NCBI RefSeq assembly: GCF_002027705.1
Contig: NZ_MBTG01000005.1
Span: 124,001-188,000, forward strand
Source: Paenibacillus ferrarius
GTDB lineage: Bacteria; Bacillota; Bacilli; Paenibacillales; NBRC-103111
Direction: 5' to 3'
Length of the DNA stretch: 64,000 nucleotides
Position numbers and translations under genes: made by a program. Below the pieces are notes generated by a model that was not told the origin of the DNA, did no database searches, and saw only the letters and a list, made by a program, of their open reading frames with translations. Positions within the stretch are counted from its first letter, which is position 1. Every line of letters starts with the position of its first letter. Positions 25,583 to 33,227 of the stretch are shown here, piece by piece.

Positions 25583-25810
25583 TTAAGGGAACTAGAGGAC
25601 GCTATATAGGCAAATAGCAGGGATGCTGAGGTATTAGCGGAACTACAGGGTCTTATTTTCACGAAAACCGCTGAATTTGCCTTGAAACAGCAAAATAGCG
25701 GACTGTAGTTCCCTAACCCCCGCGATATGGATACTTTTGGCTAGAATAGCGGACTGTAGTTCCCTCCCTCTCGCACAAGGCGGCTGGAGTAACTCCGCGT
25801 TCACTCCAAA
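25583..25810. repeat. Family D intergenic repeat (AGGGAACT ... GACTGTAGTTCCCT ... CACTCCAAA), copy 1
   Basis: The block starts with AGGGAACT, contains GCGGAACTACAGGG, and carries two forward copies of TAGCGGACTGTAGTTCCCT at about 25696-25714 and 25747-25765. These can pair with the opposing AGGGAACT and GGAACTACAGGG. It ends with GCGTTCACTCCAAA. A second copy in the same orientation is at 32771-33177. From 25330 to 25582 lies the presumed promoter of the binding-protein gene, with nothing else recognised. Confidence 0.8.
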
Positions 25811-25824
25811 ACATATAAACTCTT

Positions 25825-25858
25825 ATATTTAAATAAAGCAGCCCCAAGAGGCTGCTTT
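25825..25858 (-). terminator. Rho-independent terminator of the membrane AraC regulator gene
   Basis: AAAGCAGCC and GGCTGCTTT pair around a six-base loop and are followed by ATTTAAAT. The stem abuts the stop codon at 25858. Confidence 0.75.
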
Positions 25859-28221
25859 CACTTATCTGCGCCGGTAATTTCCGGCAGCATAGTCTCCCGG
25901 TATTTGCCCGGCGTTACACCCTCGAGCTTCTTGAACGCTCGGATGAAAACGACATCATTATTGTAGCCGATCTTCTTGGCGATCTGTACGATCGTCAATT
26001 CTTTGTTTTCCATTAACTGCTTCGCTTGTTGAATCCGTTTATGTGTAATGTAATCCAGCAAGTTTTGCCCTTGGTGCTTTTTGAAAAACGTGGAGAGATA
26101 TTGCGGTGTCATCTGAATACGTTCAGCAATTTGGGCAACACCAAGATTGGAGTCATCTAAGTTGTCATGGACTATGCAAACGATCTCCTGAAGTCTCTGA
26201 ACACTGTGGTCGGATCGTTCCAAATTAAACGAGCGGGTCAGCGTCTCGTAAAACTCTTTTGTCTTGGTATACATCCCTTGCGCAGTTGGATAACTGAACA
26301 CTTCCTTGATGGGATCGAAACCCGCGCCAAGCACCTCATCTTGATTGGTATTGGTGGAATTAATAATTTTCAAGAGCGTGCTTGTCACATTGAAAAATAG
26401 GCATCGGCCCAGCTCTGGCGTGATATGGCTGGAATCGAAGTTCATCGAATAAATTTTGTCCAACAGCTTTTCCACGTTCTCCGTATCCCCGCCGCGAACA
26501 AAGTTAATGAGCTGTATCTCAACTTCAAGCGGATAATAATAGTGCTGCTTCACTTCGAGGATATCTTGGAAATGAATCGTCGTATGTTTCCCTAGAATCA
26601 ACCTATATTCAAGGGCTGCCAGTGCTTCGGGATAAGAATCGCGAATGGCTTTAGGCCCCGAATGAATCCCGCCTACGGCGATCGTCATGCCGATTTGGAA
26701 TCTTTGCGAGATGATTCTGAAGAGCGAGTCAGCGATTTCCCGGATATCCGATTCGGCGAATTTCTCCCGATTGGCTGTCAAGTTAATGAGAAGTGCAATG
26801 CGATCTCGGTCGAGTTCCACGGAAAACCCTTTATGGTTGGCTGCAATCAGATCCGTACCAATATTCGAAATAATGAACCTTGCATGTGCCCATTGCTGTT
26901 CATCTTCTTCCACTAAGGCATAGCCATCCTCAATTTTGACAATTAGGACTGCAAAGCAATCGCTTATGAATGTCAAATTCATAAACTGCAGGGATTCTCC
27001 ATTTTCAATCGATATGTCCACATCCATGCGACCATTCAGAAGACGTGACAAGTAGTTGGCTCGGATAAACGGGATTTGCTGCGTTAAGGCCGTGCGCAGG
27101 TTCTTCTCTTCATGAATGGAGCCTTCCATCGTTTGCCGGATAAACTCGTATTCATTCGAGGAAGGACGTTTGATCATTTCTTTTCCGCGCATAATGGCGT
27201 TTACCGTTTTCTGCAGAGGCTTATACGTGCGGTAGGCGCCGATACTGACAGCCACTAAACCGCAAATCAAGCAGAGGATGAACAGGCCGATTGACCAGCT
27301 TTGAATTTGATTAACCTGCTGCATAAAAACATCGTTGGGCATGATCGATACATATTTCCAGCCTGCTTTTTGGGAAGATGTGACGGAAACGACTTGATCC
27401 ACACTCCCGAGCCGGTAATCGAACGGACCTGATCTACCTTGAATGCGCCCTAACAAATCGGAAGGAAAGGGGGCTTCGCTGTTGCTCATAATGGTATTGC
27501 CTGCGTTGTCAATAATATAAACGGAGCTATGGCTGGCTGACTCCAGCTGCGCGAACAATTGCTTAACTTGGTCGACGTCAATCAATACTGTGAAATTGCC
27601 GAGATTTTGGGATTGTGAATGAATGGGAAGTGTTTGTATATAAGTGATAACATCCTTCGGTGCCTGATCTGCCCCGCTGGATAGGGACGCTACCGGCAGG
27701 TAAGACATGTTATGCTCCTTATCCATCAACTGGCGCCATCCCTCATAGGCCATATTCTTATAGGCGTAATAGATCGAGTAAAAGGTCCGCGAGTCCGTTA
27801 CCACATCCGATTTCACAATCGTATCGCTGCTTGCGAAATATACGTAGTAATCGAGGATAAAATTGCTGGTCATGCTGTGATACTTACTCATCTTGTCCCG
27901 CATGAATTGGATAAACTCATATTTGTCAGAATCATTCGAGTTGGCCGGGATTCGCAGCATATAATCCAGCTTCGGATCAAATACAACCTGCCGCATCAGC
28001 GTATCCACTTCCGACAATTTGTTATCGAGGGATAGTTTCAACTGCTCCAGCATGGCCGCATTGGACTTTGTCGTGCTTCGCTCAAGGCTTTGTTCTACTT
28101 TTGCGTACAGAAAAAGCCCCATTGCAAGCGGTATCAAAAGAATAAATAAATTGGAGGCGATTATCGTCGAAAGTGCACTTTTGCGACTGCCGACAAGGCG
28201 TAAAATAAAAGGCATTTTCAA
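25858..28221 (-). CDS. Membrane-bound AraC-family transcriptional regulator, YtdP type
   Basis: This 787-residue one-component sensor-regulator has helix one at about residues 20-42, an extracellular dCACHE-like domain to about 300 and helix two at about 305-328. A cytoplasmic HAMP-like region follows. The C-terminal double helix-turn-helix (LGVAQIAERIQMTPQYLSTFFKKHQGQ ... IVQIAKKIGYNNDVVFIRAFKKLEGVTPGKYRE) occupies about 690-780. The start is a TTG at 28221 with AAGGTGAT at good distance; an ATG two codons later is the alternative. It lies between the LipO operon and the lyase operon and probably activates one or both in response to extracellular sugar. Confidence 0.9.
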   Translation of the reverse strand: MKMPFILRLVGSRKSALSTIIASNLFILLIPLAMGLFLYAKVEQSLERSTTKSNAAMLEQLKLSLDNKLSEVDTLMRQVVFDPKLDYMLRIPANSNDSDKYEFIQFMRDKMSKYHSMTSNFILDYYVYFASSDTIVKSDVVTDSRTFYSIYYAYKNMAYEGWRQLMDKEHNMSYLPVASLSSGADQAPKDVITYIQTLPIHSQSQNLGNFTVLIDVDQVKQLFAQLESASHSSVYIIDNAGNTIMSNSEAPFPSDLLGRIQGRSGPFDYRLGSVDQVVSVTSSQKAGWKYVSIMPNDVFMQQVNQIQSWSIGLFILCLICGLVAVSIGAYRTYKPLQKTVNAIMRGKEMIKRPSSNEYEFIRQTMEGSIHEEKNLRTALTQQIPFIRANYLSRLLNGRMDVDISIENGESLQFMNLTFISDCFAVLIVKIEDGYALVEEDEQQWAHARFIISNIGTDLIAANHKGFSVELDRDRIALLINLTANREKFAESDIREIADSLFRIISQRFQIGMTIAVGGIHSGPKAIRDSYPEALAALEYRLILGKHTTIHFQDILEVKQHYYYPLEVEIQLINFVRGGDTENVEKLLDKIYSMNFDSSHITPELGRCLFFNVTSTLLKIINSTNTNQDEVLGAGFDPIKEVFSYPTAQGMYTKTKEFYETLTRSFNLERSDHSVQRLQEIVCIVHDNLDDSNLGVAQIAERIQMTPQYLSTFFKKHQGQNLLDYITHKRIQQAKQLMENKELTIVQIAKKIGYNNDVVFIRAFKKLEGVTPGKYRETMLPEITGADK

Positions 28222-28308
28222 AAAAAGATCACCTTCCCTTCCGCGTAATCGAATTTACTAGAAATTGTATCTTCTCTTCATCAAAGTTGCAATACCTGTA
28301 CGCAAAGC

Positions 28309-28344
28309 AAAAAGGACCTTCCGCTGGCAGCGAAGATCCTTTCG
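28309..28344 (-). terminator. Rho-independent terminator of the esterase-lyase operon
   Basis: In the minus-strand reading AAAGGATCTTCGCT pairs with AGCGGAAGGTCCTTT around GCC and ends in five Ts. It lies 10 bases after the alginate-lyase-family stop. Confidence 0.85.
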
Positions 28345-28353
28345 GTGATACTA

Positions 28354-29478
28354 TCATACCCACAGCAGGGGCTGGCGGATCGCGATGTTGCGACGAACTT
28401 CCATGTCCGAAGGGTCCGAATCAAGGCTGTTCCATAGTTCCATATACGCCTTACTGTCAAGCGCCAGCCCAGAGAATAACAGGGATGAAACCTTAGCCGG
28501 CCAACCTTCGAAATGCTCTACGTCCGGAGGATACGGCCAAGTGGATTTATCCTGCAAATAAGGGAACAGATAGGACAGGCCTTTGCGGATTCCACGACCA
28601 TCAGGCAGCTCGAAGTTCCACAAATTATGTTCCGGCGTCGAAAGAATGTGACACAGTGTCACCATATTATCCAGCACGAAAATCGCGTAGCCATACGGTT
28701 TCGTGCGTGCTAACTCACGCGGGAAGCTGCCGTCTGGGGCCATTTGGTCAGGGAGCAGCGATTCTTTGTACCTTTGCCTGCAAAAGCGAAGCATTTCTTC
28801 GTTATTCGTAAACCAGGCAAATGCAGCCGCCTGCACAAACCAGCAAACCCCATGGTTATTAGGCGCATTCATTTCTTCGATGCCATTCTCATGTGTGCTC
28901 ATCCATGTTAAATAGTCGGCAAACCATCTCTGAAGTCCCTGATACATTTCGGCGGTCATAGGAGATGAGGCTTTCAGAGCTTCAATAGCAACCGGCACAT
29001 CGATCAAATGCAGGGTATCAATAATACCGATGCCTCTGCCGGAGCAAATACCGGGTATAGCTTGCGCATAGAGGAGATGCGGATTCATCTTCGTTGCTTC
29101 ATCCAGGAAAAACTCCTGTAAAAACGTTACCGCTTTCTCTGCGTAAGCCTCGTTTCCAGTCACCGAATACCCAGCGGCCAAGTTCGCCACATGGGTTCTC
29201 ATGCTTCGCAATAACAGCCGATGGCTGTCGAAATTATCGGGATTGCTTTCGCCATCCAGGCGTACATAAGGCAGTCCGTCTGCGGTATCGGGGTTTGGCC
29301 ACCAGTAATCACCGTTCGAATAATAATCGTTCAAGCCGCCTTCGCTTTTGGCAGCTCTGGCACTCGTAATAGAAATGAGGTTTTCCTTCATCGACGCATC
29401 AGCTTGCCTGATAATCCACTTCGTGTCAAATAAGGAGAAGCGTTCATTCTGCTCGCTTGCTTTTGCTAGATTCATCAT
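28354..29478 (-). CDS. Alginate-lyase-family polysaccharide lyase (PL5/PL38-like), cytoplasmic
   Basis: This 374-residue alpha-helical protein has no signal peptide. It carries the Alginate_lyase (PF05426) hallmarks: DYYSNGDYWWPNPDTADGLPYVRLDGESNPDNFD at residues 51-84, the catalytic block APNNHGVCW with Asn207/Asn208 and His209, and FPRELARTKPYGYAIF with Arg258 and Tyr262. These residues neutralise the uronate carboxylate and abstract the C5 proton in beta-elimination. Family members cut alginate, glucuronan or unsaturated GAG-type oligosaccharides. It is last in an operon with an SGNH esterase, a dehydrogenase and GH88, starting 25 bases after GH88. The cytoplasmic location suggests action on imported oligosaccharides. 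Confidence 0.85.
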   Translation of the reverse strand: MMNLAKASEQNERFSLFDTKWIIRQADASMKENLISITSARAAKSEGGLNDYYSNGDYWWPNPDTADGLPYVRLDGESNPDNFDSHRLLLRSMRTHVANLAAGYSVTGNEAYAEKAVTFLQEFFLDEATKMNPHLLYAQAIPGICSGRGIGIIDTLHLIDVPVAIEALKASSPMTAEMYQGLQRWFADYLTWMSTHENGIEEMNAPNNHGVCWFVQAAAFAWFTNNEEMLRFCRQRYKESLLPDQMAPDGSFPRELARTKPYGYAIFVLDNMVTLCHILSTPEHNLWNFELPDGRGIRKGLSYLFPYLQDKSTWPYPPDVEHFEGWPAKVSSLLFSGLALDSKAYMELWNSLDSDPSDMEVRRNIAIRQPLLWV

Positions 29479-29503
29479 AGTCTATACCCGCTCCTTGCAC
29501 TGT

Positions 29504-30652
29504 TTAAAATATATCATTGTCCCAGCCCATCAGCTTAGCCATCGCTTCCAAGTAGTAATAATCACCGTAAATCAACGATACGTTGACATCCTTATTGACG
29601 GGCTTGTTGCCTGTAGCTTCAAGTAAAATGCCTTCGAATTCAGGCCGGTCCAGTGTGCTGTAATTTTGCGACAATGATTGCATGATCGATTCTGCGGCTT
29701 TACGGTACACCTTTCCTTCTTCCGGGGGCAGCTGCTCTGCAATTGTCAGAAGACCGGAGGCCCCGATGCTTGCGGCTGACGTATCTCTTGGCTCACCGGT
29801 TACATCCGGCACACGGAAATCCCAATAGGCGACGCAATCATCGGGAAGACAGCTAAGATAATAATTCGCCGTACGCTTGGCGGCGTCCAAATATTTGCTG
29901 TCCCCCGTATACTTGTACGTATTGGCCATGCCATACAATGCCCAAGCCTGCCCCCGGCTCCAAGAGGAGGTCGGCGAATACCCTTGACCTCCCAAGTATT
30001 CCTTCACATCACCTGTATTCGCATCGAACACGGTAATGTGATGCGATGAACCGTCTTCGCGGAGCGTATGCCGAAGCACCGTATCCGCGTGTGCACGCGC
30101 GATTTGAGCAAATCTCGGATCGCCCGACTCCTGCGATGCCCAAAACAAGATCGACAGGTTCATCATCGTATCGATGATTGAACCTCCGGGACGGTCTGCC
30201 TGATTTTGCGCCCTTAAGAATCCTCCGGCCAAGTTAAAGCGGCCAGCTAATAGGTTCGCAGCCTGCAGCCCTCTGCGCCTGGCGTCAGTGTCACCCGTCA
30301 GCTTATATTTAATCACAGCCGTGCTTAGAAATTGAAAACCTACATCATGATGAAACCGATTCTCCCGCAAAAAACACTGTTCGATCCGCTCATCCCATGA
30401 CCATGCAGTTTGACGATACGATTCTTTGCCCGTCATATCATATAAGATCCACATCATGCCTGGCCAAAAACCGGAAGTCCACCAGTCTAGGATCACATCG
30501 TCATAAACACCAGACACGGACGCATGCGGGCATTTCTCCCCCATTTGTTCCATCATCCGATCCACTTTCGCTTGAAGCTGAATCCACCATCCAGACCATG
30601 GTTCTTCCTGCATACCTGTAAAGTTAGCCATCGATCTTCGATCCCTCGTCAT
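29504..30652 (-). CDS. GH88 unsaturated glucuronyl hydrolase
   Basis: This 382-residue (alpha/alpha)6-barrel enzyme has the two catalytic Asp residues in HHDVGF (Asp103, matching Asp88 of Bacillus UGL) and IIDTMMNL (Asp161, matching Asp149). SWSRGQAWALYGMA and SAASIGASGLL are further family landmarks. It removes the 4,5-unsaturated uronic acid left by polysaccharide lyases, by hydration of the enol ether, in the cytoplasm. The start codon overlaps the stop of the dehydrogenase gene as ATGA, so translation is coupled; an ATG seven codons later is an alternative. Its presence implies that lyase products are the operon's substrate. Confidence 0.93.
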   Translation of the reverse strand: MTRDRRSMANFTGMQEEPWSGWWIQLQAKVDRMMEQMGEKCPHASVSGVYDDVILDWWTSGFWPGMMWILYDMTGKESYRQTAWSWDERIEQCFLRENRFHHDVGFQFLSTAVIKYKLTGDTDARRRGLQAANLLAGRFNLAGGFLRAQNQADRPGGSIIDTMMNLSILFWASQESGDPRFAQIARAHADTVLRHTLREDGSSHHITVFDANTGDVKEYLGGQGYSPTSSWSRGQAWALYGMANTYKYTGDSKYLDAAKRTANYYLSCLPDDCVAYWDFRVPDVTGEPRDTSAASIGASGLLTIAEQLPPEEGKVYRKAAESIMQSLSQNYSTLDRPEFEGILLEATGNKPVNKDVNVSLIYGDYYYLEAMAKLMGWDNDIF

Positions 30653-31683
30653 ACGTTCGTTTCACAATCAATCATGACATGAATCGTGTCGCCTTTATGC
30701 TCATTACGCAGCTTAAACGCTTCGGCAATGTTGCTTAAGTGGACCACATGCGTGATCATTTCCTCCGTATTGACAAGTCCATCCAGCACCAGCTGCAAGC
30801 CTTTGTCGAAATAATGGCGATTATCGATATCCCGCTTCGGTTCCGTTGAGAAAATGTCGAGCCTCTTCTTATGAATTTTGAAGAAATCGACAGGCTTATG
30901 GCAAGTCCCAATGCACCCGTACATGACGATGCGTCCATTCTGGGAAGCAACATCAATCGCATCAACCATCCCGTCTCCCTCCAGCAAGCAGGGAATGACC
31001 ACATCGAAGCCATCCGGGAAATCTTTGCCCACAATGTCCATCGTATTCGCGTCTGGCGACGGCATCTTATAGGTATGGGTCGCCCCGTACTTGCGGGCCA
31101 GCTCCAGCTTTTCATCGAACAAATCCGTTACCACAAGGTTCCGCGGACTATACAAGCTAACTACCTGCGTCATCACCAAGCCGCTGACGCCTTGTCCGGT
31201 GATCAGCACATTTTTGTGAGGCGAAATATCGCCAAGCTCTGCCGCATGAATAATGCCGGGAAGCACCTCAATCAGCGAACCTTCAATGAGAGGAAGCGCC
31301 TGCGGAAGAACTTTGACAGAAAAAGGGGTACAGCAAACATATTCAGCGAAGGCTCCCCAAATATAGCGAAGCGCTACAGGATCTCCCACCTTAAGACCGA
31401 TGACATTGGGTCCTACTTTATCGATAACGCCAGCCACTTCATGCCCAAGCCGTGTCGGATACGAGACAAACTCGGGCTCGCGAGCCCCGCGAAATACTTC
31501 CACATCACTGCCGCATATCCCTACCCATTTCACCTTTACCCTTACTTCGCCTTCAGCAGGTTCGGGAATTAGCGCCCTTTTTAACGTAATAGACCCAATT
31601 TCCTCCACAACGGCGCACAACTGCGTACCCTCACCATCATAATCGACCAACTGCATGGGTGGAACAGACATTTTTCTAACCAT
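30649..31683 (-). CDS. Zinc-dependent medium-chain dehydrogenase (MDR/sorbitol dehydrogenase-like)
   Basis: The 344-residue protein shows the catalytic zinc site in VGICGSDVEVFRG (Cys57) and RLGHEVAG (His81, Glu82). The nucleotide-binding Rossmann motif is VLITGQGVSGLVM near residue 165. The four-Cys structural zinc loop that usually follows the GDPV segment is absent: the sequence goes from GDPVALRYIWG straight to AFAEYVCC. It likely oxidises or reduces a sugar, polyol or keto-acid from the lyase/GH88 products, with the exact substrate unknown. It overlaps the esterase gene upstream by 8 bases and GH88 downstream by 4. Confidence 0.88.
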   Translation of the reverse strand: MVRKMSVPPMQLVDYDGEGTQLCAVVEEIGSITLKRALIPEPAEGEVRVKVKWVGICGSDVEVFRGAREPEFVSYPTRLGHEVAGVIDKVGPNVIGLKVGDPVALRYIWGAFAEYVCCTPFSVKVLPQALPLIEGSLIEVLPGIIHAAELGDISPHKNVLITGQGVSGLVMTQVVSLYSPRNLVVTDLFDEKLELARKYGATHTYKMPSPDANTMDIVGKDFPDGFDVVIPCLLEGDGMVDAIDVASQNGRIVMYGCIGTCHKPVDFFKIHKKRLDIFSTEPKRDIDNRHYFDKGLQLVLDGLVNTEEMITHVVHLSNIAEAFKLRNEHKGDTIHVMIDCETNV

Positions 31684-32665
31684 TCTTATTAACCCCTATC
31701 CATTTATCCAGTATATGATTTGCCATTATTTTATTGCCTTCCGTGTTCGGATGCAGGTGGTCTGGCAGCATGCCAACATAAGCTTCTCCAAGAATATCCA
31801 GACCGTTTATATAAGTAAGATTGGAATCCCCGTAAGAAGCTAAAATAGTCACCGCTTCCTCGATTTCTTGCCTCATTGCAACCAAGTTCATCCCTACTAT
31901 GTTTTCATCCGTTTCCCTGTGAGGGCAATAAATAGGCGAAAATATAAATAGGGGCGTGTTGCGATGCTTTTCCCGAATGATCGACACCATGCCAATAATA
32001 GCCGAACGAAACGTCCGGATATTTAAACTATTGCCTCCCATCACATTAATGCCGAGGCACAAGGAAATAACGTCAGCGGGAAGGTCACGGATGACGCGAG
32101 CAACCATCGGTTCCAAATGGCATTGTCCAGCAAATCCCAAACAGGTCAGATCCCAACCTTTGCTGCGTGCTACGATTGCCGGCCAAGTCAGAGCTGGACT
32201 TGCAGCTGAGCTGCACTGCGTAATCGAGCTGCCATAGGCAACCCAGCGGGGCTGATTCTTTGGCAAGGGATCGGCCGATGCCCCTTCATCGACTTTTAGT
32301 GCTTTCACAATGACGGCAGCTTCTTGTGACAAATAAATGTCAACTCTCTTCATGCTGCCTGGCAAGTTTGTAAATAAACAAATTTCTTCTCCAGCAAGAA
32401 GCGATTTGGTTGCGACTAATTCATCTTCAATCACGATGTCAAATCGTAGATCTTTATCCATTCTAGCGACATGCAGCTCCACTGAAGTCGAATCGCTTAT
32501 AAAAGCAACTCGAACACCCGCTGCTTCCCCTGCCTTCTCCACCAATTTAGAGGCGTACAAGCTGAGCTGATCATGCGGCAATCGCCATGGCCGGAGTCCA
32601 GCATCCGTCGTTTCGATGGAAACGGCCCCTCGGAACCACTCTTTATTTAGTTCAATCGTTTGCAT
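31676..32665 (-). CDS. SGNH/GDSL-family hydrolase (carbohydrate esterase-like), cytoplasmic
   Basis: The protein has 329 residues from the ATG at 32665, chosen because GAGGTG lies nine bases upstream; an ATG four codons earlier abuts that site. Counted from the earlier ATG, an N-terminal beta-sandwich (about 1-135) is followed by an SGNH catalytic domain. That domain has YGSSITQ (Ser151), GFAGQCH (Gly), GINVMGG (Asn211) and PDHLHPN (Asp306, His309). This GxDLY-plus-SGNH type layout is typical of sugar acetyl esterases. It would remove acyl groups from imported oligosaccharides before the dehydrogenase, GH88 and lyase encoded downstream act. First gene of the operon. Confidence 0.85.
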   Translation of the reverse strand: MQTIELNKEWFRGAVSIETTDAGLRPWRLPHDQLSLYASKLVEKAGEAAGVRVAFISDSTSVELHVARMDKDLRFDIVIEDELVATKSLLAGEEICLFTNLPGSMKRVDIYLSQEAAVIVKALKVDEGASADPLPKNQPRWVAYGSSITQCSSAASPALTWPAIVARSKGWDLTCLGFAGQCHLEPMVARVIRDLPADVISLCLGINVMGGNSLNIRTFRSAIIGMVSIIREKHRNTPLFIFSPIYCPHRETDENIVGMNLVAMRQEIEEAVTILASYGDSNLTYINGLDILGEAYVGMLPDHLHPNTEGNKIMANHILDKWIGVNKNG

Positions 32666-32770
32666 GCTTCCATTCACCTCTTTGTAAAATAGGCAAGCTA
32701 GGAAGTCCTATTCTGCCAATGCGGGACATTTTGTAATATGTGCGTTCAACTGCCTTATTCTCTCTATATA

Positions 32771-33177
32771 AGGGAACTGTAGGACGCTATTTAGGCAAAA
32801 AGTAGAGATTCCAGAGGGTTAGCGGAACTACAGGGCCTTATTTCCGCGAAAAGCGCTGAAATTTCCCATCAAACAGCAAAATAGCGTACCGCAGTTCCCT
32901 CAACCTCGCGATATTGACGCTTTTGACTGAAATAGCGTACTGTAGTTCCCTTTCGCGCAAGGCTGATGGGTTGCTCTGCGCAAGGCAGCTGGTTCCCTCT
33001 CGCGCGAGGCAACTGGGTTGCTCTGCGCAAGGCAGCTAGTTCCCTCTCGCGCGAGGCAACTGGGTTGCTCTCGTAAGGCAGCTAGTTCCCTCTCGCGCGA
33101 GGCAACTGGGTTGCTCTGCGCAAGGCTGCCGGATAGCTCCGCGCGAAACAGCCGAATAACTCCTGCTCACTCCAAAT
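32771..33177. repeat. Family D intergenic repeat, copy 2, with an internal 46-47 bp tandem array
   Basis: The block begins AGGGAACTGTAGGACGCTAT, parallel to copy 1 at 25583, with GCGGAACTACAGGGCCTTAT and two AGTTCCCT ends at about 32885-32900 and 32934-32951. It then has about four tandem units of 46-47 bp built from GTTCCCTCTCGCGCGAGG, CAACTGGGTTGCTCTGCG and CAAGGCAGCT at roughly 32945-33130. It ends TGCTCACTCCAAA like copy 1. It separates the esterase operon promoter from the sulfatase terminator, and no gene is present. Confidence 0.85.
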
Positions 33178-33187
33178 GTTAAATTAA

Positions 33188-33213
33188 AATAAAAAGCCGC
33201 GATTTCCGCGACT
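33188..33213 (-). terminator. Rho-independent terminator of the sulfatase operon
   Basis: In the minus-strand reading AGTCGCG pairs with CGCGGCT around a five-base loop, followed by TTTTTATTTT. It starts 15 bases after the sulfatase stop. Confidence 0.8.
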
Positions 33214-33227
33214 CTTTATGATATGGC

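Noticed and set aside
30871-31572. Plus-strand open frame of 233 codons
   Set aside because: It lies wholly antisense to the zinc dehydrogenase gene, has no ribosome binding site and its translation matches no protein pattern.
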